Made by a program: the position numbers and the translations under genes. Below, piece after piece: positions 35,702-43,765 of a DNA stretch of 45,114 bases (position 1 is its first letter; each line of letters opens with the position of its first letter). Location of the stretch: NCBI RefSeq assembly GCF_004119445.1, contig NZ_QICI01000022.1:1-45114 (forward strand). The letters are read 5' to 3'. The DNA is from Chryseobacterium sp. CH21 (lineage in GTDB: Bacteria > Bacteroidota > Bacteroidia > Flavobacteriales > Weeksellaceae). The notes beneath the pieces are model-generated. The model made no database searches, had not been told where the DNA came from, and was given only the letters and a program-made list of their open reading frames with translations.

Positions 35702-37659
35702 AAATGGGAAAAGATGCCAAAGACTTCTTTAACAGAATTTATAGTAGTAATCAAAACACCACGTATGTAACACCAACAGAATCAATAACAGTAAGTGGGT
35801 TTGACAATCTTGTTAAAGAACTTGCAGATGATACAAAGATAAACGAAACTCTTTTAAAGGGTGCAATCTATTTGGAAATTGCAGAACAAACCAAATTGAA
35901 TGAAGCCTTTGAAAAGGTATTTTCTTTAAATAATCAATTGGCTGATTGGCTTAGAGGAGGCATAGAGGCTATTGAGAAATGGAAATTTACTGAGGAAAAT
36001 TATGATTACATCAAGTATTATGTAAACCCGATGTACAGCACCTATCAAAACAAAATAGGAACAAGTGGTTTCTTAAAACAGGAAGTGAAATATAAGCCGA
36101 TTATTCCTGTTCCCATTGCTGCCCAAGAATATAAAACCATGCAAAACGCTTCTGAAATTACAGCAGCAGGATTTAGCAGATTTAAAGAGTTTGCCAACTA
36201 TTTTGAAGAGGTTTCTTTGGCAATAGTCACAACCGTAGTAAAGGCAACACCTACTATTACGGATGATATTTTCTTAGCTGTTGTTTTCTATTTAAAAAAT
36301 TTCATTGAAGATAATATCCCTGAAAGTATAAAAAACGTCTATAACAAGCTCAAAGTTTTTTTTAATGAAATATTGGAGGTTTTTTCAGGTATTGGTGCAA
36401 TTATCGTGGAGAAAGTCGATCGAGAAGTTGCAAAAATTAACGCTTTTTTATGTGGTCTGCTCAACGGTTTAATTTCTTTGGCTCAAACCGTTATTATGCT
36501 GTTAGCAATGGTTACGGATAAAATTCCATTTTTGGAGATGGAAAAAATGAGTCCGTTAGAGTTGGCAAAACATCAGGAAAAGCTGGAGTTTATTGAAGAT
36601 TTTGTAGATTTATTTGCCCAAAATTCTAAAGAGTTTTTAATAGGAGTCAAAAACCTCTTTAGTGATGGTAAAATCTGGAAGGAGCTTTCCAAAGTCGTAG
36701 ACGGTTTAAAAAAGAAATTTTCAGACCTTAATGAATACTTTTGGGCTTATTTCATTGGAGCCGTTGCTTTTGAATTAATTTTAGATGCAATAATTGCGTA
36801 TTTTACAGGCGGTAGTTCTTTAGTTGCACAAGCTTCTGCAAAAATCGGAAGAATAACTGCTAAAGCAGAACAATTAGGCTCAAAAGGAATACAATTTTCT
36901 CAAAATTTAGGTAGAAAAATTGCCAACTCATTACAAGACCTTTACAAATGGTTGGAAAAGGAATTTTTAGAAATGTTGGAAGCCATAAAAAGTGGAAAAA
37001 TTGGTGAATGGATTAAAAAGAAAATTGATGCTATATTTGGAGAAGGGAATAAGCCTTATGACGAAATTTTTGAAGGGCTTCGGGATTACCTAAGAATAAT
37101 TTCAGAGCATATAAGTTATCAAAAATGTTTAGAATTAGTAAAAAAGAACAGAGTCTTTGAAGAATGGATGGAAATAGAATTAGAAGCAATGATAAAATAT
37201 TATACTTCTAATCTCTATACAATGCTAAACAAGGCTTTAAGGTCTGAAAATATTACTGAAGAAATTGGAGCTATGAAAATGCTTTTGGATGCTGCATTAG
37301 AAAAACTACCTCCATCCATATATAATAAAGGATTGTTACAAAGAACTGCAAAGTTCACTGAAGAAGAAATCCAAAAGCTTTTTGTTGTCGGACAAGATTT
37401 TGTAGAGAAAGGATTTTTATCCACCACGTATTCTGAAGATGTATTACATGGTTGGTTAGCAAGTAATAATAGCCATAATGTAATTTTCAAAATTGTTGGA
37501 AAAAATGGAAAATTGATAGAAGACGCTTCATTTCTACCTGCCGAATGTGAAGTGTTGTTTAAATCGGAAACAACATTTAAAGTTGAAAGTGTTTATATGG
37601 ATAAACATCCAATTATTGAAGGAAAATACATTAAAATAATTAAATTAATAGAAAAATAA
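35698..37659 (+). CDS. Large toxin with C-terminal ADP-ribosyltransferase domain
   Basis: The 653-aa protein has a helical N-terminal region with hydrophobic stretches (about 255-275, QTVIMLLAMV, and about 345-370, YFIGAVAFELILDAIIAYF), as in polymorphic toxins that cross a target membrane. The last 130 residues match the R-S-E class of mono-ADP-ribosyltransferases: LLQRTAKFT (Arg549), GFLSTT (575-577) and AECEVLF (Glu616-x-Glu618, ARTT loop and catalytic Glu), ending TTFKVESV. It would transfer ADP-ribose from NAD to a protein of a competitor or host. The start is GTG at 35698 with ATG at 35704 as alternative. A small gene 4 bp downstream is the candidate immunity gene. The delivery route is not encoded here. 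Confidence 0.75.
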   Translation: MKMGKDAKDFFNRIYSSNQNTTYVTPTESITVSGFDNLVKELADDTKINETLLKGAIYLEIAEQTKLNEAFEKVFSLNNQLADWLRGGIEAIEKWKFTEENYDYIKYYVNPMYSTYQNKIGTSGFLKQEVKYKPIIPVPIAAQEYKTMQNASEITAAGFSRFKEFANYFEEVSLAIVTTVVKATPTITDDIFLAVVFYLKNFIEDNIPESIKNVYNKLKVFFNEILEVFSGIGAIIVEKVDREVAKINAFLCGLLNGLISLAQTVIMLLAMVTDKIPFLEMEKMSPLELAKHQEKLEFIEDFVDLFAQNSKEFLIGVKNLFSDGKIWKELSKVVDGLKKKFSDLNEYFWAYFIGAVAFELILDAIIAYFTGGSSLVAQASAKIGRITAKAEQLGSKGIQFSQNLGRKIANSLQDLYKWLEKEFLEMLEAIKSGKIGEWIKKKIDAIFGEGNKPYDEIFEGLRDYLRIISEHISYQKCLELVKKNRVFEEWMEIELEAMIKYYTSNLYTMLNKALRSENITEEIGAMKMLLDAALEKLPPSIYNKGLLQRTAKFTEEEIQKLFVVGQDFVEKGFLSTTYSEDVLHGWLASNNSHNVIFKIVGKNGKLIEDASFLPAECEVLFKSETTFKVESVYMDKHPIIEGKYIKIIKLIEK

Positions 37660-37663
37660 GTAT

Positions 37664-37933
37664 ATGGAAAATTCAAACAGAAAAGAAATTTTTGAATCTT
37701 ATAAGAAAGAAATTCAAGTTTTAAAAAATAAACTATTTGATAAAGGATTTCAAACAGAAGATGAAATCAAAAAATTTGAAACTGCAAATAAAAACGATTT
37801 TGACAGGTATTATTTTTTAGTGAAGGAAATAGAGAAATTAAAATATGAATTAATGTCTCCACAAGAGAAAAAAGAATATGATGAATATATGAAAAAATTA
37901 AAATTAAAGGCAGAAGGAAAGCCTTTAATATAG
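37664..37933 (+). CDS. Candidate immunity protein to the ADP-ribosyltransferase toxin (89 aa)
   Basis: This highly charged, wholly helical protein (KEIFESYKKEIQVLKNKLF, LVKEIEKLKYELMSPQEKKEYDEYMKKL) could form a coiled coil. It starts 4 bp after the toxin stop and is followed by a terminator, the usual position of an immunity or antitoxin gene. No sequence family is recognised, so function rests on position alone. Confidence 0.55.
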   Translation: MENSNRKEIFESYKKEIQVLKNKLFDKGFQTEDEIKKFETANKNDFDRYYFLVKEIEKLKYELMSPQEKKEYDEYMKKLKLKAEGKPLI

Positions 37934-37942
37934 TATCATGTT

Positions 37943-37973
37943 AAAAAACAGGCTAATTTTAAGCCTGTTTTTT
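37943..37973. terminator. Bidirectional terminator between toxin operon and rep-like gene
   Basis: A perfect 12-bp stem (37943-37954 with 37962-37973, loop of 7) has A-run and T-run at both sides. It lies between the convergent immunity and polymerase-like genes and overlaps the latter's stop by two bases. Confidence 0.9.
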
Positions 37974-39387
37974 ATGTTATAGACAAAGTTGGCACATTGC
38001 CATACTTTTGATAAAAAACCTCATTAAATCGGTTCTTTACAGCTTCTACATGGTCGCTTGTAGTCGCTATACTGTCATGTATTGGAAAAACGGGAATTTC
38101 ACGCCTGTAATCTTTCGTCAACTCTTTTGCCAACACATCTATAATCATAAATCCCTCCATTTCAAAAAGTAATTTGCTGATATTTTTATAGCCTTGTTTC
38201 TTTTTAGTTTTTAGAAAATCATAAATCACAGGGTAACGTTCGGCAAAAACTTGTTGAACCTTCTCATATTGCGAGTTTTTCGCAAAGAACATAGCCAATA
38301 GTAGTTTCTTTGTTAGTTCTCTGTTTTTCTCATAACAGTTGTTATAATCCACTAAAAACAATCTTTTATAGGTTCGCTCCCATTCTTCACCGTAGATTTC
38401 CATAAGCCTGTCAATGAAAACATCATACACTCCGCCAGAGACACATAAATTTTTGAAGTCCGTAACCTCAGTATCCATAAGGGTTTTAAGAGATTTAGAA
38501 TTCATATATATATGGAAACTATCTTTTATTCTATCTATTCGCTTCTTACTAACTCTATATCTAACACTAGATAAATAGTTAGATAAGAAATATGGAATAC
38601 TATTCTTCAAATCAATTTCGTGAATTTTTTTATTGTCATAAAACATTAATTTCCTGATTTCTTTATTCAATCTTGCAAACGGATTATAAAATCTCCCCAC
38701 TGTTCTATATTCTTTTCCAACTTTTCCGCTACCTCTTGAAAAACTGTAAATCCCATTCATAAATTTCACCATGTTTTTCATTGCCATAAGATAATAGGTA
38801 TAGGTTGCTAACCCTTCTTTTTCTGGCTCACCATGAGAAATCTTGATTGGAAATTTACCTTCCATAAAATAGGCTTCAAAAACATCATTTTCAGCTAAGT
38901 TCGTATCTACTGAAAACCTTGTGTAGTCGAAATAATCAATTAAAGGCTTTTCATATTTTTTCACGTAGCTTGTTTTTGTGGTGGTAGACTTCAAATCATC
39001 AGCACCTTTAATTTGAATCACTTCCGCAAACACTCTTGAAAAACGGTAAGGCTTTAAAAAACCATACCCAAAACTGTTTTCTCCAACGAGATAAGATTTT
39101 CGATTAATGTATTTCAAGTCAATTAAAAGTTGAACGTAATCTAAATAGTTTTTCCCGATATGCTTAACCCAAGTTTTGCTGCTAATTAAGCTATGATGAT
39201 TATATTTTTCTGTTTCTGTGGTTTTTACAAACACAACCGAACTATAAATCATACGCCCGACAATAAACTTAATGCAGTTCATATCGAAGTCTTTAATTCT
39301 TTCGTTTCCCTCTCTTTCAATTCGGGAATAATCAAGGGATAATGGTAGTAAAACCATTAATTCATTTTTATTTACTGTTTGTTTCAT
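37972..39387 (-). CDS. Polymerase-palm-like putative replication protein
   Basis: This 471-aa protein has no family I can name with certainty. The C-terminal half has the order of motifs of single-subunit polymerases (DNA polymerase A / T7-type RNA polymerase). These are IHEIDLKNSIPYFLSN (Asp259) as a possible motif A, a basic helix RELTKKLLLAMFF (Lys360/361) as a possible O-helix, and FPIHDSIATTSD (His437-Asp438-Ser439), closely like motif C of T7 RNA polymerase (HDS). The N-terminal half (residues 1-230) may contain a winged-helix region. It is transcribed away from int and the HTH gene and is preceded by a strong hairpin, as expected for a replication gene of an integrative element. Catalysis is unproven. 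Confidence 0.6.
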   Translation of the reverse strand: MKQTVNKNELMVLLPLSLDYSRIEREGNERIKDFDMNCIKFIVGRMIYSSVVFVKTTETEKYNHHSLISSKTWVKHIGKNYLDYVQLLIDLKYINRKSYLVGENSFGYGFLKPYRFSRVFAEVIQIKGADDLKSTTTKTSYVKKYEKPLIDYFDYTRFSVDTNLAENDVFEAYFMEGKFPIKISHGEPEKEGLATYTYYLMAMKNMVKFMNGIYSFSRGSGKVGKEYRTVGRFYNPFARLNKEIRKLMFYDNKKIHEIDLKNSIPYFLSNYLSSVRYRVSKKRIDRIKDSFHIYMNSKSLKTLMDTEVTDFKNLCVSGGVYDVFIDRLMEIYGEEWERTYKRLFLVDYNNCYEKNRELTKKLLLAMFFAKNSQYEKVQQVFAERYPVIYDFLKTKKKQGYKNISKLLFEMEGFMIIDVLAKELTKDYRREIPVFPIHDSIATTSDHVEAVKNRFNEVFYQKYGNVPTLSIT

Positions 39388-39448
39388 TTAATCATATAAT
39401 GTTAACCCTCAAATCTTTAGTAGAAATAAGGATAGGTTATAAATAGAC

Positions 39449-39494
39449 TTCAAGCAAAAGCAGTAGCTAACATAAGCTCTTGCTAATGCTTGAA
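39449..39494. repeat. 46-bp imperfect hairpin before the replication-like gene
   Basis: TTCAAGCA (39449-39456) pairs with TGCTTGAA (39487-39494). Inside, AGCA with TGCT and AGCT with AGCT continue the stem with two small internal mismatches, leaving loop AACATA. No T-run follows on either strand, so it is not a simple terminator. A DNA or RNA structure at an origin, or a regulator of the downstream gene, is possible. Direct copies of GATAGGTTA occur near 39432 and 39552. Confidence 0.6.
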
Positions 39495-39526
39495 ATCGTT
39501 CAATAAAATTTTTAGGTGTGTAGGTC

Positions 39527-39547
39527 AGTAGGAAAGAAAATCCTACT
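39527..39547 (-). terminator. Hairpin after the HTH gene
   Basis: AGTAGGA (39527-39533) pairs with TCCTACT (39541-39547) over a 7-nt loop, 12 bp beyond the stop of the excisionase-like gene on the minus strand. There is no clear T-run on that strand, so it may only attenuate read-through into the rep-like gene. Confidence 0.4.
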
Positions 39548-39558
39548 TTAGAGATAGG

Positions 39559-40341
39559 TTAATTCGTTCGTACGAGACGGTCTACAATCTCATTGGGTTT
39601 AAAATATACTTGCGCTCCAAGCATATACTCTGGAATCAACCCTGCTTTTCTCATTCTCCAAAAAGTAGTTTCACCCACCCCTAAGAATTCAGAAGCTTCT
39701 TTGATTGATAAAAGTTTAGGTAACAATCTTTTTTCCAAAGAGTCTATTTTAGCCGTCAAATCAGCCCTTCTCTCGTCTACAATCCTTTCGATAACAGATT
39801 GTAGTATTTCATCATTTGACACGGTAGAATCGCCTGAAAACGGCTCAGAATACTGTATGCATAATTTATCCAAATGCTCAATTTCTTGTTTGTATTGAGC
39901 TAGGAAGTAATCAATCACCTCTTGTTGGATTGGGTTAAGGTTTTCAAGTGAAGATAAAATTTCACCAATACTAATAAAATGTAGTTTTATTTCATAGGCA
40001 GTTTGTCTTTTTGTTGTTAAGTCGTTAATAGTTAGTAAGTGATTTCTAAGTTCTTTTCTGAAACCGTGTGATAATTCCGAAAATATCGATACTGTTGCAT
40101 TGTAGAACATTCCGAAGTCAAAAATTGGAAGCACCTTATCATAATTGATAAAATACACATGAAAGTGGTTGTTCATGTCATACTCTTGCTCTGAAGTTTC
40201 TGTTTCTTCGTTACAGTCAAAAAATGTCATTTGTAAGCTCATTTCAGCGTGCAAAAATCCAAGATTTCCGTACCCACACACAAACTTATCAATTGAAAAT
40301 AAATCGTGCTTTAAAAGCGTGTTTTCTAATAAATTATTCAT
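39559..40341 (-). CDS. Excisionase-like HTH protein with novel N-terminal region
   Basis: The last 50 residues of this 260-aa protein are an excisionase/MerR-like helix-turn-helix (LLSIKEASEFLGVGETTFWRMRKAGLIP) ending in the usual wing (GAQVYFKPNEIVDRL). About 190 residues precede it without a recognised family, including an acidic stretch and long helices. It lies 26 bp after int on the same strand, the normal place for a directionality factor, and could also regulate the rep-like gene. Confidence 0.78.
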   Translation of the reverse strand: MNNLLENTLLKHDLFSIDKFVCGYGNLGFLHAEMSLQMTFFDCNEETETSEQEYDMNNHFHVYFINYDKVLPIFDFGMFYNATVSIFSELSHGFRKELRNHLLTINDLTTKRQTAYEIKLHFISIGEILSSLENLNPIQQEVIDYFLAQYKQEIEHLDKLCIQYSEPFSGDSTVSNDEILQSVIERIVDERRADLTAKIDSLEKRLLPKLLSIKEASEFLGVGETTFWRMRKAGLIPEYMLGAQVYFKPNEIVDRLVRTN

Positions 40342-40367
40342 ACTGTATTATTAATTTTTTCATATTA

Positions 40368-41654
40368 TTAATTGTTAAAATAACTTGCAAGGGCGTGAGA
40401 TTGTTGTTGGTCTACTTTTCCAATATATCTCAAGAACATTCCCTCCGATTTGTGTGCAGTCGCTACCATTAATAAAGGGGTGGGAATCTTGCCGTAGTTA
40501 TTACTTGCAAAACTTCTTCTTCCGATATGACTGGTAACAAGTTCGTGTTTCGGATAGTTTCCAAAAACCTTCCTTTTCTCTTTTTGAATCCCACCGTAAC
40601 ACACTTCGGTAATTCCCGCGTCTTTACAAACTGTTTTCACTAATAGATTGTACTTATCTTCATCATATTTTGGAGGAAATTGAAAATCTCGTTTATTAAG
40701 TATTTCCAAAATCTTTGGATGAACAGGCAAATGTAGTACATGACCTGTTTTATCTTGAATAAAGTTCAAAAAGTAGCTTTCTTTCTCGTTTTCTAACTTC
40801 TCTTTAGTTAACATTTCGGCATTAAATCTCATAAAATCAGAAATTCTTTGACCGCTGTAAACAGAAATTAGTAACCAATCACGGATGTTGTCTAATTCCG
40901 TTTCTTCAAAATTGTGATTCTCAATACTCGTTAGCTCCGCTGGAGTTAAAATTTGAAAGACTGTTTTCTCTTCTTTTGACTTAACTAATTTAATTTGAGA
41001 ATGTAGCTTAATTCCGCTTCTTTCCGCTTGATATGCAATAATTCGTAGTAACCTAAGATTCGTAGAAGTATAATTTACTGAATACCCCATCACTTCATAG
41101 CAATACTTTTCAAAATCCACCTTGAATTTCAAATTAATCTCACCGAATTTCAAAGTCTTCTTTTTACTATGTTTTAAAAACTCCTCGATAATCCTTTTTA
41201 GACAGTTTACTTTAATAATGTAACCTTTGGAGATTTCATGCTTCTTTTGTTCAATAAATACAGGACAGAATGACACAAAATCATCTGGAACTGTATTTTC
41301 CTCTACAACAGGCGGATTGATTACATTTTTTAACCATTCTGTATTAAATTTTACTCTATCGGCTTCTTTAAAGGCTTTCTCAATCCTTTTACTCAAATCT
41401 TGAAGCCTTGCATTGACTTCTCTACTTTCAAGAAATAAAGTCCTTGTAGCTCCATCTCTTTTCTCTACTAATTTACCTTTTTGCTCAACGAAAAATCTCT
41501 CTTTCATCATTCCATTATCACTGTCCCAATGGGAAGTAATACAGGTTTCTTTAGTTGCTACTTTTAAGTCGAACGCTCGACCATTACTTACACGCACATA
41601 AATAGGCGTTACCTCGCCAGACGTTTGTCTGACAAAAAATTTTGTTTTTAACAT
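40368..41654 (-). CDS. int: Tyrosine recombinase (integrase) of the element
   Basis: The 428-aa site-specific recombinase has a SAM-like core-binding domain (about 125-215) and the catalytic domain with Arg270 (VYSGQRISDF), His376 and Arg379 (SHIGRRSF), His401 (TAHKSEGMFLRY) and nucleophile Tyr410. The N-terminal region resembles the arm-binding domain of Bacteroidota integrases (RQTSGEVTPIYVRVS). It lies at the right end of the element, 320 bp from attR, and should catalyse integration into and excision from the tpiA-side terminator. Confidence 0.95.
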   Translation of the reverse strand: MLKTKFFVRQTSGEVTPIYVRVSNGRAFDLKVATKETCITSHWDSDNGMMKERFFVEQKGKLVEKRDGATRTLFLESREVNARLQDLSKRIEKAFKEADRVKFNTEWLKNVINPPVVEENTVPDDFVSFCPVFIEQKKHEISKGYIIKVNCLKRIIEEFLKHSKKKTLKFGEINLKFKVDFEKYCYEVMGYSVNYTSTNLRLLRIIAYQAERSGIKLHSQIKLVKSKEEKTVFQILTPAELTSIENHNFEETELDNIRDWLLISVYSGQRISDFMRFNAEMLTKEKLENEKESYFLNFIQDKTGHVLHLPVHPKILEILNKRDFQFPPKYDEDKYNLLVKTVCKDAGITEVCYGGIQKEKRKVFGNYPKHELVTSHIGRRSFASNNYGKIPTPLLMVATAHKSEGMFLRYIGKVDQQQSHALASYFNN

Positions 41655-41703
41655 AAATTGTTTGATTTTAAAAAGTTGTTGTAACTTCTGTTTTTAAGGA
41701 GTG

Positions 41704-41735
41704 CAAAGATACGAAAATTTTCACAATCGGACAAA
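41704..41735 (-). promoter_or_regulatory. Promoter of int
   Basis: On the minus strand TTTG (41735-41732) is followed after 20 bp by TATCTTTG (41711-41704), a full -33/-7 match. The predicted start is about 40 bp before the int ATG. Confidence 0.6.
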
Positions 41736-41895
41736 TTGTCACGTGTTAAAATTTGGTTAAATAAATTTATTTTCATAATATACGAGCAAATTCAAAATTT
41801 CAACGTTGGATTTGTTCCAACATTTTTCCAACATTTAAGAAATTCAATGAGAAAATTTGAAATTTTGAGCCGTAAATACGAAATATAACAAAACA

Positions 41896-41947
41896 GAAAA
41901 CCCCTGAAAAGATCCGTCATTACACGAAACTCGTTTCAAGGGTTTTC
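41896..41947. terminator. Element-borne hairpin at the right end
   Basis: GAAAACCC (41896-41903) pairs with GGGTTTTC (41940-41947) and GAAA with TTTC inside. It lies about 25 bp inside attR and could stop transcripts from the phytase-like gene entering the element, whose own terminator was split. The remaining sequence between int and attR is AT-rich with no ORF. Confidence 0.5.
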
Positions 41948-41970
41948 ATTTGATTTCAAGCGCATCAGTC

Positions 41971-41990
41971 TCTTCGATTCCGCCGCTTTT
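41971..41990. other. attR of the integrative element (right half of split terminator)
   Basis: The direct-repeat core TCTTCGAT (41971-41978) is followed by TCCGCCGCTTTT. GATTCCGCCGCTTTT (41976-41990) is the exact complement of the left half at 26247-26261. It lies 17 bp from the stop of the phytase-like gene. Confidence 0.88.
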
Positions 41991-42007
41991 TCGCTCAAAA
42001 AGTCTAA

Positions 42008-43276
42008 TTATTGAATATCGACTATATACATTGTTCCTTTGTCTACTTTACCCGTTTTAGGTAAAATTTTAGCTTTTGGATTTCCGTTTCCATCATCCAC
42101 TACTCCAAAGTCATCATCATTGAAAACAGCCAGTTTATTATTTCCTAAATACACAATTCCCTCAAATTTATCATGCTCATAGCCTATTTTTGCAACCAGG
42201 TCTACGGCTAATGTTTTGGTAACAGATTTTATTCCTGCATTGGTAATTTCATCCCAAGAGCATTGTTCTAAAGCTTTTCCGTTAATTTTCATTCCGTCCA
42301 CCGCATTAATATCGGTTCCATTTACGTCCGTTGCATTGCTCAAATTGATTCTGTATACCTTTTTGATTCCTCCCTGAGATCCGAAATTTCCATCTCTTTC
42401 AATTACAAGGAATTCATTGTTGCTGATAGCCGTAATATCACAAACTGAGTCAGAGGCTCCCCCATCCTGTTTGTACAAAAACTGTTTGGTCTGCCCTGTG
42501 CTAATATCAAATGTCACGATTCTCGTTAAAGTGGTATTCGTAGCCAAGGCTTTGCTGGGAACAAGCATCATCGACTGGATTGTCCCTACCAGTGTTCTTC
42601 CGTCAGGAGTAATGCAAAGTCCTTCCATTCCTCTGTTGGCTCTTCTTTTAGCCAAAACAGCAGGCAGTTTTCTTGGTCCTGTATTTACACCAATCGGGCT
42701 TATTCTCTCCATTTCTACTCCATCTGCACTGTAATGTACGATGTGCGGACCATACTCATCAGAAACCCAGAATGTACCGTCAGTAGCAGCAACAATACTT
42801 TCGCTGTCTAGACCATAATTATCCGTCCCCAAAACATTTCCGGAAGCATCATAAGCAACTTCTCCGGTACTTCCCATTCCGATAGGGTTTGGCAGTCCTG
42901 TAATAGGCTGTCCGGATGGATTTTTAAGTTTGATATATTTAATTACCTCTACATTCCCGTCAGCATTGATTTTAAAATGCATAATGGTTGGAGTAAAGTT
43001 AGGAGCAAGAAACTTTTTCCCATTCTGGAAGTCGGTATTAGGGCCTCTATCTGTAATGACATAGAATTCACCTTTTCTTGTAGGATGAGCAGCAGCTCCG
43101 GATCCAAAACCTCCGTTGATAACATCCACTCCGCTTATTGTAGCTAATTTTGTAAACGGAAATTCCTGAGGGAGTTTATAATAATTGATATCCTGATTTA
43201 TTCCTTTTGTATCATCATCACTTTTACATGAAGCTAATACTGCCAGTACTCCAACAGACCATAGTAATTTTTTCAT
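42008..43276 (-). CDS. Phytase-like esterase lipoprotein
   Basis: The 422-aa exported lipoprotein (lipobox VLASC, Cys17, then an Asp-rich tether) fits the esterase-like activity of phytase family. Motifs include GFGSGAAAHPTRKGEFYVITDRGPNT, GTDNYGLDSESIVAATDGTFWVSDEYGPHI, NRGMEGLCITPDG and GYEHDKFEGIVYLGNNKLAVFNDDDFG. The fold is a beta-propeller that hydrolyses phosphate or other esters in related proteins; the substrate is unknown. It is convergent with tpiA across the element and divergent from the riboswitch-controlled gene. Confidence 0.88.
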   Translation of the reverse strand: MKKLLWSVGVLAVLASCKSDDDTKGINQDINYYKLPQEFPFTKLATISGVDVINGGFGSGAAAHPTRKGEFYVITDRGPNTDFQNGKKFLAPNFTPTIMHFKINADGNVEVIKYIKLKNPSGQPITGLPNPIGMGSTGEVAYDASGNVLGTDNYGLDSESIVAATDGTFWVSDEYGPHIVHYSADGVEMERISPIGVNTGPRKLPAVLAKRRANRGMEGLCITPDGRTLVGTIQSMMLVPSKALATNTTLTRIVTFDISTGQTKQFLYKQDGGASDSVCDITAISNNEFLVIERDGNFGSQGGIKKVYRINLSNATDVNGTDINAVDGMKINGKALEQCSWDEITNAGIKSVTKTLAVDLVAKIGYEHDKFEGIVYLGNNKLAVFNDDDFGVVDDGNGNPKAKILPKTGKVDKGTMYIVDIQ

Positions 43277-43508
43277 ATGCTATTTTATGGCTGCGAAAGT
43301 ATCAATTGATTGTAAACTGATCTTGAATATAATGATAATTGTATTTTAACATTATAATCCACGAATAGTTTAAGCATACACAGCAAAAAACAATCTTTAA
43401 AAACAAATTTTCAATATTCCAATCCAATCATTAAATAATATGAAAATCAAATTTTTAAGAAGAACTGAAAAAAGATAATTCACAAAACGGATTCAACAAT
43501 TTATATGA

Positions 43509-43516
43509 TATATTTG
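43509..43516 (+). promoter_or_regulatory. Predicted -7 element TATATTTG before the riboswitch
   Basis: This exact TAnnTTTG lies 5 bp before the first stem of the cobalamin riboswitch, a fitting position for its promoter. Confidence 0.55.
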
Positions 43517-43520
43517 CAGC

Positions 43521-43692
43521 GTTTTAAGGCTGAACAATGTTCATTAATAGGGAATCAAGTGAGAATAATAATCAAATCTTGAGCTGTACCCGCAACTGTA
43601 AACTGTTTAAACTTACGGTATAAAATTACCACTGGATCTTAAAATCCGGGAAGGAAACTGTAAGATGTGAGCCAGGAGACCTGCCTTAAAAT
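43521..43692 (+). ncRNA. Cobalamin (B12) riboswitch
   Basis: The closing stem TTTTAAGGC/GCCTTAAAA (43522-43530, 43683-43691) encloses conserved elements in order: GGGAATCAAGTGAGAAT (from 43550), GAGCTGTACCCGCAACTGTA (43581-43600), CCACTGG (about 43629-43635), CCGGGAAGG and the B12 box GCCAGGAGACCTGCC (43671-43685). A hairpin (CAGAG/CTCTG near 43700-43724) without T-run follows, so control may be at translation or by another switch. It normally represses its gene when cobalamin is plentiful. Confidence 0.95.
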
Positions 43693-43765
43693 ACCTGATT
43701 CAGAGAAAGACATGTTTCTACTCTGAAAATAAGTTTCGGGAATAAAACTTTAAATTAATTATATC

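Larger units (their letters stand above)
26260..41978. mobile_element. Integrative element of 15.7 kb with tyrosine integrase
   Basis: The element is bounded by the direct repeat TCTTCGAT and inserted in a terminator hairpin. At the right end it has a tyrosine recombinase, an excisionase-like HTH protein and a polymerase-palm-like protein, all leftward. The left and middle carry a serine recombinase, ArdA, restriction-modification genes, small exported proteins and an ADP-ribosyltransferase toxin. I found no relaxase, coupling protein, capsid or portal gene. It looks more AT-rich than the flanking genes. One repeat copy plus interior is 15,711 bp. Confidence 0.88.
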
